Below, piece after piece: positions 63,688 through 64,000 of a stretch of DNA of 64,000 nt. Source of the stretch: Bacteroidota bacterium (lineage in GTDB: Bacteria; Bacteroidota; Bacteroidia; Flavobacteriales; Flavobacteriaceae). The notes beneath the pieces are model-generated. The model was not told the DNA's origin and made no database searches. It saw nothing but the letters and a program-made list of their open reading frames with translations. Every line of letters starts with the position of its first letter. The first letter of the stretch is position 1. Made by a program: the position numbers and the translations under genes. The DNA lies in the NCBI GenBank assembly GCA_029557895.1, contig JAKQHT010000012.1:1-64000 (forward strand), in the 5' to 3' direction.

Positions 63688-64000
63688 TGGACACAGATTG
63701 GCCATTTTCGGCAAAATTCTTGAAATTTTTCATATACTTCATCGTTTGCTTTTTGAAAGCATTCGGCATCAACCCGAGCATGGCGCGCATTTTAAAGTTC
63801 AAAGGTAAGTAATTGCAAATTGTTGTCCATTTGGTGCTTCCATTGGGCAATTCTACAAAATGGTTTTCGATATTGTTCACCAAGCCATCGGCAGTATAAG
63901 TACCGTGGAACTCACGAGGAAGTTTATTGTGGGTCACCGTTTCTATCAGTACCATTTTTCTGGTGCCGTTAGCATAAGTAAGCTTCATTTTGGCACCTAC
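63680..64000 (-). CDS. SRPBCC-like protein, C-terminal part (cut by window edge)
   Basis: The frame is open from the window edge (VGAKMKLTYANGTRKMVLIE) to a stop at 63680, leaving 106 residues. The alternation of beta strands, NHFVELPNGSTKWTTICNYL, and the amphipathic last helix KKQTMKYMKNFKNFAENG fit the second half of an SRPBCC (START-like) lipid- or ligand-binding protein. The internal ATG at 63988 is probably not the start. The 3' end overlaps the next gene. Confidence 0.72.
   Translation of the reverse strand, partial: VGAKMKLTYANGTRKMVLIETVTHNKLPREFHGTYTADGLVNNIENHFVELPNGSTKWTTICNYLPLNFKMRAMLGLMPNAFKKQTMKYMKNFKNFAENGQSVSNA

Overview
The window comes from a Bacteroidota genome, most likely a member of the Flavobacteriaceae. 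The supporting signs are TAnnTTTG-type -7 promoter elements, little use of Shine-Dalgarno sites, frequent TTG starts, a PorV/PorQ-type outer-membrane protein, LytS/LytTR regulators with a 2TM domain, a cyclophilin-FKBP fusion, and IS982-family transposases of the Bacteroidota type. No database could be searched, so the genus is left open.

Layout. 1-560 holds the 5' part of an IS982-type insertion sequence. 916-4559 carries kdsA (Kdo-8-phosphate synthase), a small membrane protein, typA/bipA and a YgjV-like membrane protein. From 4630 to 49519 lies a roughly 45-kb surface-polysaccharide locus. It has about ten GT4/GT1-type and five or six GT2/GT92-type glycosyltransferases, an exostosin-like (GT47) transferase, and a polyprenyl-phosphate-sugar synthase paired with a putative GT-C membrane transferase. 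It also has fdtA/fdtB-type enzymes for a dTDP-3-amino-3,6-dideoxyhexose and a FemAB-like acyltransferase. Two paralogous Wzx flippases, an ABC exporter, a Wzy-type polymerase and a WbaP/WcaJ-type initiating sugar transferase cover assembly and export. Modifying enzymes include six sulfotransferase genes or remnants, SAM methyltransferases, an asparagine-synthase-like protein and a transglutaminase-like protein, and there is a secreted beta-helix protein. The locus therefore probably makes a sulfated, aminosugar-containing Wzx/Wzy-dependent glycan. ftsE sits inside it on the opposite strand.

The locus shows strong signs of turnover. Three of six sulfotransferase genes are broken, an FkbM-like methyltransferase appears to have lost its catalytic core, a GT4 start is duplicated as a scrap, and two IS982 relics (609 bp and 126 bp) flank a dead sulfotransferase gene.

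The most unusual structure is at 42341-43530. It is an approximately 1.2-kb cluster of six imperfect palindromic units (arms CTTCGACAAGCTCAG and CTGAGCCTGTCGAAG) enclosing a single-domain GIY-YIG nuclease gene whose last codons and stop lie inside a repeat arm. It resembles a REP/RAYT arrangement but with a different nuclease class.

49576-64000 is ordinary chromosome: a DUF4105 protein, a PorV/PorQ-like protein, pssA, a DUF808 protein, lptB, an AhpD-like protein, tatC and kdsD. These are followed by recQ, the dual immunophilin with a clear terminator, a VOC protein, a LytS/2TM/LytTR regulatory operon, a small conserved protein and the 3' part of an SRPBCC-like gene cut by the window edge.
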